A stretch of DNA of 64,000 nt, taken from the NCBI RefSeq assembly GCF_023065955.2, contig NW_026622897.1, positions 4,345,001-4,409,000 of the forward strand, written 5' to 3'. The position numbers and the translations under genes are program-made. The notes beneath the pieces were generated by a model. The model worked only from the letters and a program-made list of their open reading frames with translations. It was not told where the DNA came from and did no database searches. Position 1 is the stretch's first letter. Each line of letters starts with the position of its first letter. Source of the DNA: Ursus arctos (lineage: Eukaryota; Chordata; Mammalia; Carnivora; Ursidae). Below are positions 1-12,983 of the stretch, piece after piece.

Positions 1-1430
1 CACATTTTTCATACTCAGCTCTCCTTGGATCATGCATACATAAGATGTTAGGCTGGGTAGGGAAGCAATTTAGGGCTGTGGGCGGGGGGGGAAATAGTAC
101 CGACGGCACATGTAGGGATTGAATGCATAACCACCGCCTCTCCTGCATCACGAGTGAGGCCACCCTGGGAAGGGATGGGGGGAGCACCCCAAGCACAGCG
201 ACCATTCACATGTGTTACCATCTTGACATGAACCTGACAGAACCCTGAGCTCTCTTCACCATGTTCCACAAACAGAACGCAAGGGAAAACCTGACTCACG
301 CAAGAATTAACAAAAATGGTCATCTTCTTAAATCAAGAGAGGAGACCATATACACCGAGTTCTTCCATTATCGTAAGCAAACCCGCAATCTGTTTGGATT
401 CATGGTTTATTTGGTGAAAGGGTTATGTTCTTACGACTTCTTTCACCCCTACAACAGAGCTGTGTTCATTCTTTATGTCCCCCAGTTTTTGTATACACCC
501 ACACAGTTGGATTCATACGTACACCAAAACACTTCGTTTTGGCTTTTTTCTTTTCGTGTAATATTTTCTCTCTAGCAGAGGCAGGAGGTCATTGTAGCGG
601 TCAGCTCTTATCTGAGTCTTGCTCTGGAAATTGCCTTCAGCTGAAGAAAGCTTCCTGGCCCTCTGGCCCGTCCCCTCTCCAGGGCAGCGTGTCTCCAAAG
701 ACGGTTATGTCGGAGGTGAGCTGGAATACACAGCTGAGGCTTCCTTGCCTCCTGGAGGGTGGTTCTGGAAAGCTGAGCCGAGACCTTGGCTGTGACTGCA
801 CGTGCACACCAGCTCCACCACCCCGACCCCCACTCTGTTTTCTTCACAGCCTCACAAGGGGAGACGCAGAAGATACAAACATGTGCTACCTAACTTTCAG
901 AAAGAAGGACGACCCGTCGGTGGAGCTGTGAGCCACATAGCATTTCTCGCAGGACCTGAAACCTAATGAACTTTGCCTGGTTGGGTCATTGATCCCGAGG
1001 GATCCTGAGCACAAATCTTCATCAGAGTCTGTTTCCTGGGGAACCAGAGCTACAACAACATCACAAACAGTCCCCCATGCTATAGCATAATCCTGCCATG
1101 TCGCTCTCATTGCAACAGCTGTGTAATGGGCTTGGAAGCAGATTTATCATATTTTAATTGACCATTTCCTCATAGTTAGACTGTGGGTTGGTGCCAATAT
1201 TTTGCCATTATGAAGAGCATTCAATAAACACCATCAAGCCATTATTTAATGTTTTTTCTTCCTGAATTATTTCTTTACAGAAATCTCAAGCGTGGGCCAT
1301 TACTAAGAACATCTGAAGGTTACAGTCTACGGATACTAAAGCTTTATAGATTATAACATTGGACACCTAAGTCTAATATTAAGATATACTAAGAAATCGG
1401 GGTAGACTATTTTCTATATTATAGTATCTT

Positions 1431-1630
1431 TTTTTTTTTTTTAAGATTTTATTTATTTATTCGACAGAGACAGAGACAGCCAGCGAGAGAGGGAACACAA
1501 GCAGGGGGAGTGGGAGAGGAAGAAGCAGACTCCCAGCTGAGGAGCCTGATGTGGGGCTCAATCCCATAACGCTGGGATCACGCCCTGAGCCGAAGGCAGA
1601 CGCTTAACCGCTGTGCCACCCAGGCGCCCC
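1431..1630 (-). mobile_element. SINEC (CAN-SINE), minus orientation
   Basis: The reverse complement ends with the SINE head: GCCACCCAGGCGCCCC at the right and poly(T) at the left. The CT-rich body lies between. A 16-bp duplication TATATTATAGTATCTT flanks it at 1415-1430 and 1631-1646, perfect, so this is a young insertion in the same orientation as GUCY1A2. Confidence 0.93.
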
Positions 1631-4600
1631 TATATTATAGTATCTTGACCCAAGACTCAGAAGAGGATGCTTCAGAGGCCCAAAGAGAAAAAGAGAACAG
1701 ACTGGTCTACAATTAACTTACGTAGCATTCTACTACCCTTGGCTGAGCAAATCAGAACTTACACAATGTACCCAGTGGGCAATAAATATTTGTTCAATAC
1801 ATGTATGAATGAATAAATGAATATTTAGATTGCTTGATATTTTTAACTGACATATAAGGGGGTTCATCAATAGAGAAATGTAGATAGTGCAAAAAACATG
1901 GACTGGATACTGAGAAGCCTTTGGCTTTAAGTTCTTGTTCCCATTCCAAAGCCAAAGTGACGGTGGTATTAACAGTGACAGCCTGTGTGGGTATGTGTTA
2001 GATCTTCTTTTATGTACTAATTAGCAGAGGGACCAAAGAGGAAAATTTAAGAAGGAATAAAATAAAGTAATAGCTAATAAAAGGACCCTGTCAAGCAAAA
2101 AACAGTAAGCCACATTTGTTACTATCACAATAGGTCACATACCACCAATTCATGGAAAGGAGGGCCAGAGACTGGAAGATCTTAGTGAAAATCCAAATCA
2201 CTATATTTGGGGCAGATGGGAACGAAGAGGCCAAGTTGAACATGGCACATCTACTGAGATGCACTGGCAGATTCTACAAACATAGTGTAAGAATTTCGTC
2301 CTGTTCTAGTCTCTTAAGATGTCCCAGTGAGAATCATTTCCCAAATCAGGCAGGTCTCATCAGTGCCTCGTGAACGTGCCCTGCTCATGCATCCCATGTC
2401 CTGTCACCGGGGTCACCAAGAAAGAGCAGAGAAGCACAAAGAAGAGGACACGCCACTCCTTAGGGAGGGGAGGGGAGGAAAAACCACGTGATGTAGGAGA
2501 CACAGAAGGAAGAAAAGAGCAGCAAAGGCTTATTCTTACAGATATCTTAATAAGCAGTTTAGGGGCTCTTCGACCCAAAGGAGATATAACACAAAAACGT
2601 CTGAATTCAGAGCTCTTTTTTTTCCCATAAATGTTTATCACTTCCCCACCACTCCTTAACTCCTAAAGAAAACAAAAGTTATATGAGAAATCTTTCTTAA
2701 TATTTGAAAGCAAACAAAAAATGCATTATCCAAAGGTCAACCAAATGCAGTAGTTCACAGGAAGAAGATATTACAGAGCTGTAAGATCTCAAATTTCTCC
2801 TCAACGAAAGATGTCACGTTCTTTTCAAAGCACTTCTTTAGTGCACTGTAGAAAAAGTCATAATCAAAAGAAAAAAAAAAAAGCCAATACTGGCTTTTCT
2901 CTCTCCGTCCCATTCCCAGGACTTGCCAGAATACTGCTATTTCCTTTCCAGCCTCCAGAAGGATGTCAACGGTCAACATAGTTTGTTTTTTCTATCCCAC
3001 TGACAATGAAGTGGTTGGCCTGGTGCCGTAAAAGGCAATAGATTTTTTTTTTTTTAAAGCTGTGTGACCATGGCAACCTTGTTCTAAGTGCAAATCTCAC
3101 AATGTGGGAGATCTTTTAAAACAAACAGTGAACCTATAAACTTAACTTCTGCTGTCTACAGAACCTATGCTGTAGTAAAGCTTGCTCACCTCCCTATTTC
3201 ACTTACCAGAACTATCCAAATACTTGGGTAAATAACACAAGAAGGAAGCCAAGAGCAGGCCAGCTCCTCCGTGGTAACTCTACCCCACAGGTCCCTCCCA
3301 TTTTCCCTCCATACTCACGTGGAGACAGGACACTGGTTTGTGAGTACTACTGTTACCTGAATTTCCGCCTCCCACCAGCCCATCGTCTAATTAAAACCTG
3401 TCCCCCCTAGGGATCAAGACTGTGAGAATTTAACAGCATGAAAATGTGTGTGTGGGTGTTGGGTGGGAGGGGATGGTTAAGAAGACCCAAGAAAACATGA
3501 AATGACAGGTATCTGCCTCATAAGTTTGCTTATGATCCTAAACAAGTTTCACACTTGGGAATAAATCACTACATTTTATAAGAGTACACTTCTATACAAC
3601 AATTAAGATGTTTAAAGAATTAAATGGATATGTATTTAATATGGATACAGTTTTCAGAAAGTATTCCATGTGTCCAACAATAAAGAAAATGAGCATCTAC
3701 AGTCATGAATTTAAACAACTGGGCCATGGGAATCGTAACCATAGATAGTTATGGTCACAGGATTTTCCACCACCTTCTAAATAGTTCACTTTAAACTCCT
3801 AGTCACTCTACTTAAACATTCAACAGCTACTTAGTGTGATGTCCTGCTTCAGGTGAAAATTCTGTTTCACGGTCTACACTGCCAGAGAGAGAGACAGAAA
3901 GCACTGTTGCTAAATAGAGAAACACTTGTATAGCACAGGCAATAGTATCTAATGACTGATGACAGACTGTGAAAAATAATTTACCCTGAGTATTTAAAAT
4001 GTCAGGGAAGCAATCAAAAAAATCACAGTCTACAGAAGAGATTATGTCAATGATTGATGAGGCTTTTGAATTCAGTTGAAGTATTTGGGAAGTCCAGAAA
4101 TGTCATAAAAGGATTACAAGAAGAAAGGAGTATGTCCTGGTGTAGATGTCATTTGCTAAGGCACCGGGAGAGTACGTAACAAGCCATACAAGCAGTCAGC
4201 ACTTTCATCATTTTCATTGTTTGGAAACGGATGCTCTCATTCTTGAATATTTTTCTATGTGGGAAAACAATAAAATGATCTGGGATTCAGAGGCATGAAT
4301 CACCCATTCTGCTCTCAATTCTCTGCAATATTTGATCAACAGAGTGGGATTATGTTCAGATAACTATTCTAATTTCGTCTTCAAGGTCCTTACCTGATGT
4401 AGTCCCAAGATTAATAAGACCACAAAACTTGAGGAAATACCTTCCATAGACGGGCTTCCATGTGGACACTGATTATACATATAAAATTTGGTGCTTGTAT
4501 GGCTGATATTAGAAAAAACAGAACACACTGAAATATGAAAATAGACTAAAAGCTCTTAACTCATTCATGTGTTTTAGTTTAGGTTTGGATTTTTTTTTAA

Positions 4601-4964
4601 TTGGAACTACAACCAAATAGAAATAGAAAGTCCCTTTGGACTTATCTATCTTAATTATAATTTTATTCCACAGCTTTTGGAAATATTTTATTTTGATAGG
4701 ATTTCAAACTTAGAGAAAAGCTGCAAGAATAGTCCCAAAACTCCTATATTCTTTTAACAAGATTCGCCAATTTGTTAACAATTTATCCCATCTAATTTTA
4801 TTCTCATTCTCTCCCTCCCAGCCCCTCTCTCTCTCTTCTCTCGCTCTCTCTCACACACGCACACAATTTGACAGTAAATGGCACATATCCACCCCTTTTC
4901 CCCTAAATATTTCAGTGTGTATTTCCTAACAAGGAAACTCCTGTACATAACTACAGTACAATTT

Positions 4965-5151
4965 CATTTTTTATTTCTTTAAGATTTGAAGGAGAGAGAG
5001 AGTCCATGCACATGGGATGGAGGGGGCAGAGGGAGAAGCAGACTCCCCACTGAGCAGGGAGCCCCACACAGAGCTCGATCTCAGGACACCAGGATCATGA
5101 CCTGAGGCGAAGGCAAACACGGTCACTGACTGAGCCACCCGGATGCCCACC
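4965..5151 (-). mobile_element. SINEC, older diverged copy
   Basis: Minus orientation, with GAGCCACCCGGATGCCC head and AGAAGCAGACTCCCCACTGAG body. The duplication is ACAGTACAATTT (4953-4964) against ACAGAACAATTT (5152-5163), 11 of 12 matching. Internal substitutions indicate greater age. Confidence 0.88.
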
Positions 5152-5814
5152 ACAGAACAATTTTAAAGATGAGGAAATATAACTTTGGTACAGTCCACAT
5201 TCCAATTTTATTTATTGTCCCTATAATGTTCTCTACAGCTACCTCCTAGTACAGGATCCAATACAGGATTATTCACTGAATTTGTCTTGTGTCTTTAGTT
5301 TTCCTTCCTCTGGAACAATTCCTCAGTCTTTGTCCTTCAAGCACTATTTCTCAGACACCTACCCTTCCCAGCCGCCTGGCTTGTTGGGGTGGTTACAAAA
5401 GATTAAACACAGCACCCAACCACCAGGTACCCGCAGTCCAGGGGAAGAGGAAGATGTGCCAACAATAAGGAAGCACACATGAAATGTGCTAAAAGGCAGA
5501 AGGATAAGCTGGGTTCCTCCCTTCTTATCAGTTCAAAACCTCTGCTCTCCAGATCCCCCCCCTTTTTTTCCTATCTCAATAGGAAAATACTTCCATAGCC
5601 AGAATCGTCACTAGCAAAGGTTATTTGTAAGACGTCTTTTAGTTCAAGGAGTTGGCCAAAGTCATACAGAGCACTATACTGCAGTTTACAGTCACACACC
5701 TGCACTGCACATGTGTGCACACACACGTTGATTTGGGGTTTTTTCATTTTTGTTCTTGTTTTTTTAAGAAACGGACGGTTCTTTTAAATAGATGTGTTAA
5801 AATTACTATTTTCA

Positions 5815-5888
5815 TCGGAAACCGGGGATGTACTGTATGGTGACTAACATAATAAAAAAACATTAAAAGAATAAAATAAAATAAAATG
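5815..5888 (+). mobile_element. Ultra-short 5'-truncated L1 3' end (74 bp)
   Basis: Carries only the terminal L1 block ACCGGGGATGTACTGTATGG, GTGACTAACATAATA and an A-rich tail. These are the same words as at about 18008-18050 in the full-length L1. A perfect 15-bp duplication AAATTACTATTTTCA flanks it at 5800-5814 and 5889-5903. Confidence 0.92.
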
Positions 5889-5934
5889 AAATTACTATTT
5901 TCAAAAACAAAAAAATGTGACATGGTAAGAAGAA

Positions 5935-6105
5935 CGAGGTTTCTTTTTCTATAGTTACAAAAGCTATATTCAAATCCAACCTCAATCATTTATTAGCTAA
6001 GGGATCTTGGGTAAGTCACTTACAATGTGTGCTTTAATGATTTCATCTGTAAAATGGGATGATACTAGTCAACTATAGAGTTTAAAGTTCATAAAAACTT
6101 CCTCT
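5935..6105 (+). repeat. MIR SINE remnant
   Basis: ATTCAAATCCAACCTC, CTTGGGTAAGTCACTTACAA and CATCTGTAAAATGGGATGAT follow the MIR consensus order. Confidence 0.65.
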
Positions 6106-8374
6106 ATTTTTTTATTTTGTTAAACAGTAAAGCACTGTATAATTTATGTATGTGTGTATACACATGGGTGTCTACAGATACGCTCTAGTACGTACATAGG
6201 TGTATATGGGTATTTGTGCATGGAGAGACAGAATGAGTAGAAGAAAGCCTAAGGCTGCATTTGATTTATGATTTTTTTTTCTAATGGGGTTCCCCCTATT
6301 ACCACACAGAAGAGTTTTGAACTCCAAATTTCTCAGCCTATTTGGGGGTGATGTTCCCACTTTTCCTGGAATGGCTGTTTTCCAATGGCCACACACAAGC
6401 AGCCTTTCATTCTGCTCACTCAGTAGAGAAGTTCTAGTCCTCACATCATCTGGTCTGGCCACAAGCTTCCTAAGACGGACGGTGCCAGGCGAGCAGAGAT
6501 CATGTTTACCTTCATCACGGTCTGATCTCTAGAAGCCTCACAGGCACGGCAGAGAGTACCCACCCAGTATCTGTGGCATGGGGACACCCGCTGGGACCGC
6601 TTCCTGCCCAAATACTAGGACACAGCATCACTGCCTCCTTCTCGAGGTGATGGCTACTGAGACATGAGTGGAGAAACCTGAACTTTTATCACCCTCCTCT
6701 ACTTTAGGGTAAAAGATTTAAAAAAAAAAAAAAAAAGTTCATTCCTGAAACTTTGAATCCAGAAATATTATTGAAACCCTCTAGTCACAGAGAAATTCTA
6801 TTAGAATTGTTTAAATGAATTAAAAACTATCATTATGAACATATTAATAATTTAAGCCCTTCCCACCCTCTTGTACATTCCATGGTCTTGTTTCTCAGCA
6901 CGTATCACTCTGAAGGTACTGTTTTTGTTAACTGGGTGTTTCTGTAGTCCGTCTCCCCACTTTGTTTTCCTCCCTGATCGCCAGCACCTAGAATGGGACC
7001 TAAAAATTCGCACTGATGCAACAAAATACTTGCAAACTCGTGCATAAGACAAACATTTTCTACAATGTTCTATACACATCTCTGGATTAGTAAACCCTTT
7101 CCTGTAGTTCAACAACAAGACAGTTTGGCCCAGCTCAAATACCAATGATCACGGAGAATCTTAAACAAGTTTTATAGATTCGCAACAAATTAGAGTCTCC
7201 TGATTAATCTGCCATCTAAAATAAGCTTAAGCCAGACACGAAAGCAGAAAATAACGACAAATTAAGAGAAGCGAATTTTTAAATGCTTGGCAGGTTTGCA
7301 CTGTTTCTTTTCGTGAATATATAGGACCAAGAATCAGAACAATGAAGAAAAGGTGTGAAAGCAAACCCGCAAACAGATCAATGCAGAACAGTGTGGCGTA
7401 CCAGACGCACAGACAAGTAAAAGGTGTCAGACATTGCAGGAGGTACCCAGATTCGGGAGCAACAGAAGGAAAAGTCGAAAATGGATGGCAATCGGGGGCA
7501 CCTCCAGTCAAAATGTTTCTGGGCACCAGTGGCTCGGCCAGTAATGCCTGAGAATCAGGATCATCTGTCACTGCGTTCTGCTGCTTCTGGGGCTGAAATC
7601 CCTCCCGGTCTCTTCTTTGTGACGACCCTACGATGATTCTGCTCTATGAAAGCTCACAGACAAGAGTAAATTTCTGCTTCCCATGGCAGCTGCGAACTCA
7701 CTCTCCTGCCCACTCAATCTCCCCCTAGGCCCACTCTGTCCTCTGGTGATTATTAGGATTTCTGGCCCTAGTATGATGGGAGAGAAAAAGGTTACTAAAG
7801 CTGGCATTTACTAAACCTACAATTTCTGACATTGGATGAACAACATACCACACGCTTTGCAAAGCTAATGATGTAGGATGAAAAAAGGGAGAACTGACCC
7901 TTAACTCATATGAACATTGACACAGAGACAGGAGAACAATCGGGGAAAAAAACAGGGTATCATCAACGTGCGATGCAAATGGGGCAGTGGAAGCCAGCAG
8001 CCCTCAGCATCAAAGAGATCTGGCAAAGAGATAAAGGGAAAAAAGAAAGCAAGCTTGACTAGAGCAGAGAGCATCTAGCAGGAGGCATTAAACCTTTACC
8101 TGGAAGACAAAGGACAGAGAATGGAAGCAGCGCCCGGTTCCTGTTTAGGGTTCAGAAGCAGAATTCAAAGTCCTAAAGAGAAACAGAATAAGTGAAAAGA
8201 ACCGAGTGGTGTACAAGGCCGCAACCACTCTCAGAGAGAAGACAGAGACACCCAGATCCTAGAGCCTCGGCTAGCAGAAACGTAACTTGTTATCCAAGTC
8301 CCTATAAATTCAACAAAGTGTCCTAATAAGCACACTTGCCCAGGAGCAGGGTTAGCCTTGGAATTAAAGGATCA

Positions 8375-8610
8375 AGACATAGCTGCACACAAGAACTCTC
8401 TGGGGAGCCGATTCTTAAACATACAAATTCCTGGTCCCCATCCTAGATGAGTCAGAGTATCTGGTGTTTACAGAGTATATAGTTTACAGAGTATCAGAGT
8501 CTGCAGGCCGGTTTCTTTGTTGTGTTTTTTGTTTTTGTTGTTTTTTGGTTAATGTCTCCAGATGACCCTACTGTGCCATCACTACAGGAATCCACTGTTT
8601 TAGACTCTGG
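8375..8610. repeat. MER5A-like hAT-Charlie DNA transposon remnant
   Basis: CACAAGAACTCTCTGGGGAG, ACAAATTCCTGGTCCCCATC and a final CCACTGTTTTAG resemble MER5A. It is interrupted by a TTTACAGAGTAT duplication and a GT-rich run. Confidence 0.55.
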
Positions 8611-10839
8611 AGTAGAAATAATCGCTTCTGGGATTAGGATTCAAATTAATAATGCAAAACACATCCCCCTAACAAAGACAAAAGTATAAATTCATAAATG
8701 TTAAAATAAAAATACTTTCAGAGTTGGCTTTTCCTCTTTGTTTCCTCATTAGCTCTGGACAATGTTCAATCTTGGCCGGTGTGTAGGAGTCAGGAATGAC
8801 CCCAGTGCCCTTGCTCGTGAGCATCACATCTGCTTTTTCTTCAACGGACTAATAGTGCTCTGTTGGCTTCTTTTTGCATCTGTCACTAACGCGTCCCTTA
8901 CTTCAAGTAACACTCTATCCATACGCCATCATGATTCATCTCTTCCATGGGGAAATCACCACCGCGGTTCTTCTGACTCCCATTTTCCATGTGGTAAGTA
9001 AAGCCCAATCCTCCAGTCCCCAACCACTTTTCCCCCAAGGACCCACCCCAACCAGATCTGGATGGTAACACTGGTGGCCAACAGCTACATGCTGCCCACA
9101 AGGGCTACAATAAAATCCATGTCTATCACAGGGGGCTGGTATTTCCAGGTATACATCTTCTCTCTCCACACAGGGAAATTACCATTTCTTCTTTCAAAGT
9201 TAAGACCAGAGTTGGTCAAAATAGAGGAAAAAGCCAGGATACACCAGAAATTGGAATTCTGGGCTCTATCATGCTACCTCTGAAATGGATCTCCTATCAC
9301 TCGACCTATCATTAGGGGTAACAGAATTAGGCAAAAAGGACTCTAAGCACCTATAAAAAATCATCTGTGATCCAGAATCCTCCCTAGATCCCCACATGGA
9401 AAACAAAACGTATGGGCATCTCTAACTGGGCAGGCTCACAAACAACAATCCAGAGAGACTAATACTTTTGGTTTTTAAAAATAGACTAACAGTGAGATAA
9501 TGAACGGAATGTACCATACATAAAAAGCTTTAATTTGAGTAACATTTTTATCGTGACTCATAAAACTCTACTCACCAAATTAATTTAAATAACTCATGGA
9601 AATACTGTCAGGAACACCTAACACTGACTCAAGATCTGAACTCAAGGCAGTAAGAATGACAACTTCTCCAGCATAGAACCTAGGATGTTTGAATTTCATT
9701 CTAATCTTACTTCTCAGTAATTTTCAGGATAATTAAAGGGCATGTTATCAAATTGTATAGTTGAGTCAGAGTTCTATAGCAAAGTGCAATGAAAACAGAA
9801 CATAAGGTACTAAAAAATTAAAAAAAAAAAAAAGATAGACCTACAGGTCTGATGAATAAAAGTCATCATATAGAAAGGAAAAAGCGATGGCAGAAGGGGA
9901 GGTGGTGTGTACATTCGGGTGAAAAGGCTCCGAACACAGTATTTAGATTAAAAAAAAAGGAACTGTGCCAAATCACGATGAAATGGGTTCAAGGATGGCA
10001 ACAAAAATGGGCTCTGAGTCTGACATAGGCAATGCTCTGGGCGCGCACTCCTCTCTCACACACAGTAAGGAAAGAATAAGCTTCTAACTCAGAGGAACAA
10101 CAAAAATAGCCATTACTCTTTTCTCAGAGAGGCAGTGGAGGGGTCAGTCAACAATGCCACAGATTTTCACGTGGGAGCCTCACAATCTTGCGGCCGTCCC
10201 CACGCGCTAACAGGGTGACCCTCTGCAACCAGCTGACATCTGTGCTTCCATTTCTTCTATGCCAAGTCAGACCCAACTTGTTCCCATGTTAGGAATGTTG
10301 TAGACACTAACTGGAAGTGATACTATCTCCTGAGAAGAGTAATGGGAGATTGTTTAAGAGGCTTGAGAAACCTGCTTCTGAGAATGACCGATGAATAGGA
10401 GGTTTAGTTAAGAAAATTACTCACTGGCCATAGATAGTGTTGAAGAGAATTCAAACTACAGCCCTCTGGGGGCTGGGAGCACGTAAGATGTTAAGACTGC
10501 CTATGGGCATCTTCAATTTGGAACAGCTCCAACAAACAGGATTACAAATGATGGCACTTAAATTTACCCCCAAATTCCTAAAATTTCTAACTAACTCTGT
10601 TCCAGGGACTTATCTTTACCAAACCAAACATAAAGATTCTACCTATTAGTACCATGGACAATTTCTGCCCTGATTAAGAATTTTTCAAGCAATGTGTTGT
10701 GTCCATTCAGTCATAAGATCTTGGAAAAGGGTGACAAAGCAAGAAAACAAAATTCTTAACTCTCCTTTGTATATGTTGAAATTCTAAGAAGACAGACAGC
10801 AGGTGTTATTTATTAAAGTTTCAAGGGAAAAGGCACATC

Positions 10840-11515
10840 AATTAGAAGGACTAAAATTTTAAAAACAGAAAAAACTTGACAATACCGATTTCTGGATAGG
10901 ATGAAGAACAAACGGTACAAGCACTTTGGAAGACATCTCAGTAGTTCCTCGCAAAGCTAATAGACCCAGTGTAGCGATCACACTCCTGGTATTGACCTAA
11001 TTCAAAAGCTTAAGTCTGCATAAAAACCTGCAGTTGGATGTTTACAGGAGGCTTATTCATAATTGCCAAAAACAGAAGCAACTAAGCCATCCTTCAGTAG
11101 ATGAATGGATAAGCCAACTGTGGTATATACGTATGATGAAATACTATTCAAAGATCAAAAAGGAATCGACTATCAAGCCACACAAAGTTGTGTCTTCATC
11201 CTAAAATGCCTACTGCTAAGCAAAAAAAAAAAAAAAAAAAAAGCCAATGTCAAAAGGTTAAATATTGTGTGATTCCATTTATAGGACATTCTGAAAAAGA
11301 CAAAACTACAGGGAGGCAAACAGATCCATATTTGCCAGGGCTTTGATGCAAAGAGGAAGGCAGGGTTGAATGGGTGAAGCATAGGAGACTTTTTTTTTTT
11401 TTTAAGGACCCTTCAAGTATTCCATAGGATACTGCAATGGTAGATACATGACATTATGCATTGATCAATACTCAGAACTTTCCAGCACAAAAAGTAAACC
11501 TTAATGTATGCAAAT
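10840..11515 (+). mobile_element. Old L1 3' remnant upstream of the young L1
   Basis: Diverged ORF2-tail words such as AGTAGATGAATGGATAAGCC, TGTGGTATATACGTATGATG and GAAATACTATTCA, then 3'UTR-like sequence (TGTGTGATTCCATTTATA; GGGAGGCAAACAGATCC). Internal A runs and substitutions break the frame. Boundaries are approximate. Confidence 0.7.
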
Positions 11516-11610
11516 TAAATATATACTTCTTATATTTATATATTAATATATACATTTATATAAATACATTATATACTGTTATATAATTTATATTTATATA
11601 TATTTTAGGA
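11515..11610. repeat. AT-rich low-complexity tract
   Basis: Irregular TATA/TTATA runs between the old L1 remnant and the young L1 insertion site. Confidence 0.8.
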
Positions 11611-11649
11611 TACCACAGAATCACAGGACAGATTTAAGTATGTGGTAAC

Positions 11650-11668
11650 AGAATGTTACTGTATTATG
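11650..11668 (+). repeat. L1 target-site duplication, left copy
   Basis: The 19 bases AGAATGTTACTGTATTATG immediately precede the L1 5' end. The same 19 bases follow the poly(A) tail at 18072-18090. Confidence 0.95.
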
Positions 11669-11927
11669 GGCGGAGTTAAGATGGCGGAGGAGTAGGGGAC
11701 CCCTTTTTCAGCCAGTCCCCTGAGTCGAGCTGGATAGGTACCAGACCAGCCTAAATAACCACGGAATCAGCCTGAGACGCAGGAAGACGCATCTGGATCT
11801 CTACAAATGAACATCTCCAGCGCTGAGTATTGAGGTACGAAGAGGGGAGCTGTAAACCGTGCACAGATATCGGAAGATAAACGGAAGGGGGAGGGAGCCG
11901 CCGCGTTTGGGCGCCGGGAAGCGGCAG

Positions 11928-12300
11928 CCACCTGCAAGGGGGAGCGGGCGGACTCACAGAGGGCACCCGCGAGAGAGCGGACTGAGACCGGTGAGCCGTG
12001 AACGCGTGCGCCACCAGGCATCTCCCGGAACACCGGAATCCCGGTGTGCTCACGGGATCCAGACTGAGACCGGGAACTCCCGGAGCGCGCACGGGGCGGC
12101 TGGCGGCTGGCGGGCCACCTGCACGGGGGAGCGGGCGGACTTGCGGTCGGCACCCGCGAAACAGCAGACTGAGACCCTGAACCGGGTGCGCGCGCCACCA
12201 GGCTTCTCCCGAAACTCCGGAATCGAGGTGTGCTCACCGGGCATAGACTGAGACCGGGAGACCCGGGAGTGTGCGGGGTGGCCGGTGGCTGGCGGCATTA
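11928..12300 (+). repeat. Two tandem ~187-bp monomers in the L1 5'UTR
   Basis: Unit 1 starts at CCACCTGCAAGG (11928) and unit 2 at CCACCTGCACGG (12115). Both then carry, in order, GGGGGAGCGGGCGGACT, GGCACCCGCGA, GACTGAGACC, GCGCCACCAGGC, a TCTCCCG/CCGGAAT block and GTGTGCTCAC. The units differ at scattered positions. By position this is the L1 promoter region; tandem 5'UTR monomers are known from mouse L1 families, so a promoter role is inferred. Confidence 0.8.
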
Positions 12301-12681
12301 GAAACACAAAGGACAGAGACGCGCCGGCCCTGGAAGTGAGGGCAGGGACGCCGAGTTGGTGCGCACATCCCGGGACGCTGCAGGGTTGAGCAGCACCAAC
12401 AGTAATAGAGTTAAAGTGGCCAGAACATCAGTGGAGAACGGGCCGCAATCCCTCTGTTCTGCGACAATGCAGCCTCTGCTGCTCTGACCCTCAGAAGAGG
12501 CATAGCCGGCCGCCAGGGAAAGCCGCCAGAGAACAAAAGCCTGGAAATACCGGCTCACAGCGTGCCCATCCCCATCCTCCCTCGCAGGGGACACAGAGAC
12601 TCTAACCAAACAAGGTTGCCTGAGTATCGGCGCGGCAGGCCCCTCCCCCAGAACACAGGCTGAAAAATCAAGAAGCCCACA

Positions 12682-12881
12682 ACCCGGGCGCCTGGGTGGC
12701 GCAGTCATTGAGCGCCTGTCTCTGGCTTAGGGCGTGATCCCAGCGTTCCGGAAAGGAGTCCCTCATCGGGCTCCTCCGCTGGGAGCCTGCTTCTTCCTCT
12801 CCCACTCCCCTGCTTCTGTTTCGTTCTTGCTGACTGTCTGTCTCCCTCTCTCAGATAAGTAAATAAATAAAATCGTTAAAG
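12682..12881 (+). mobile_element. SINEC (CAN-SINE) inserted inside the L1 5' region
   Basis: Begins GGGCGCCTGGGTGGCGCAG (tRNA-derived head with Pol III A box), continues through the CT-rich body and ends in an AAATAAATAAAATC tail. It is flanked by a 12-bp duplication, AAGAAGCCCACA, at 12670-12681 and 12882-12893. It therefore inserted into L1 sequence about 100 bases before the ORF1 start. Confidence 0.92.
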
Positions 12882-12983
12882 AAGAAGCCCACATCTCTAA
12901 GATCCCTATAAAACAAGGGGCACGGCCTGGGACCCAGTCAATAATTTGGGCTCTGGAAAACCCCACCACCTCTCCTCATCAGA

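Noticed and set aside
11767..12251. Overlapping open frames of 113-156 codons on both strands
   Set aside because: They fall in the CpG-rich L1 5'UTR monomers and repeat with the monomer period; compositional by-products.
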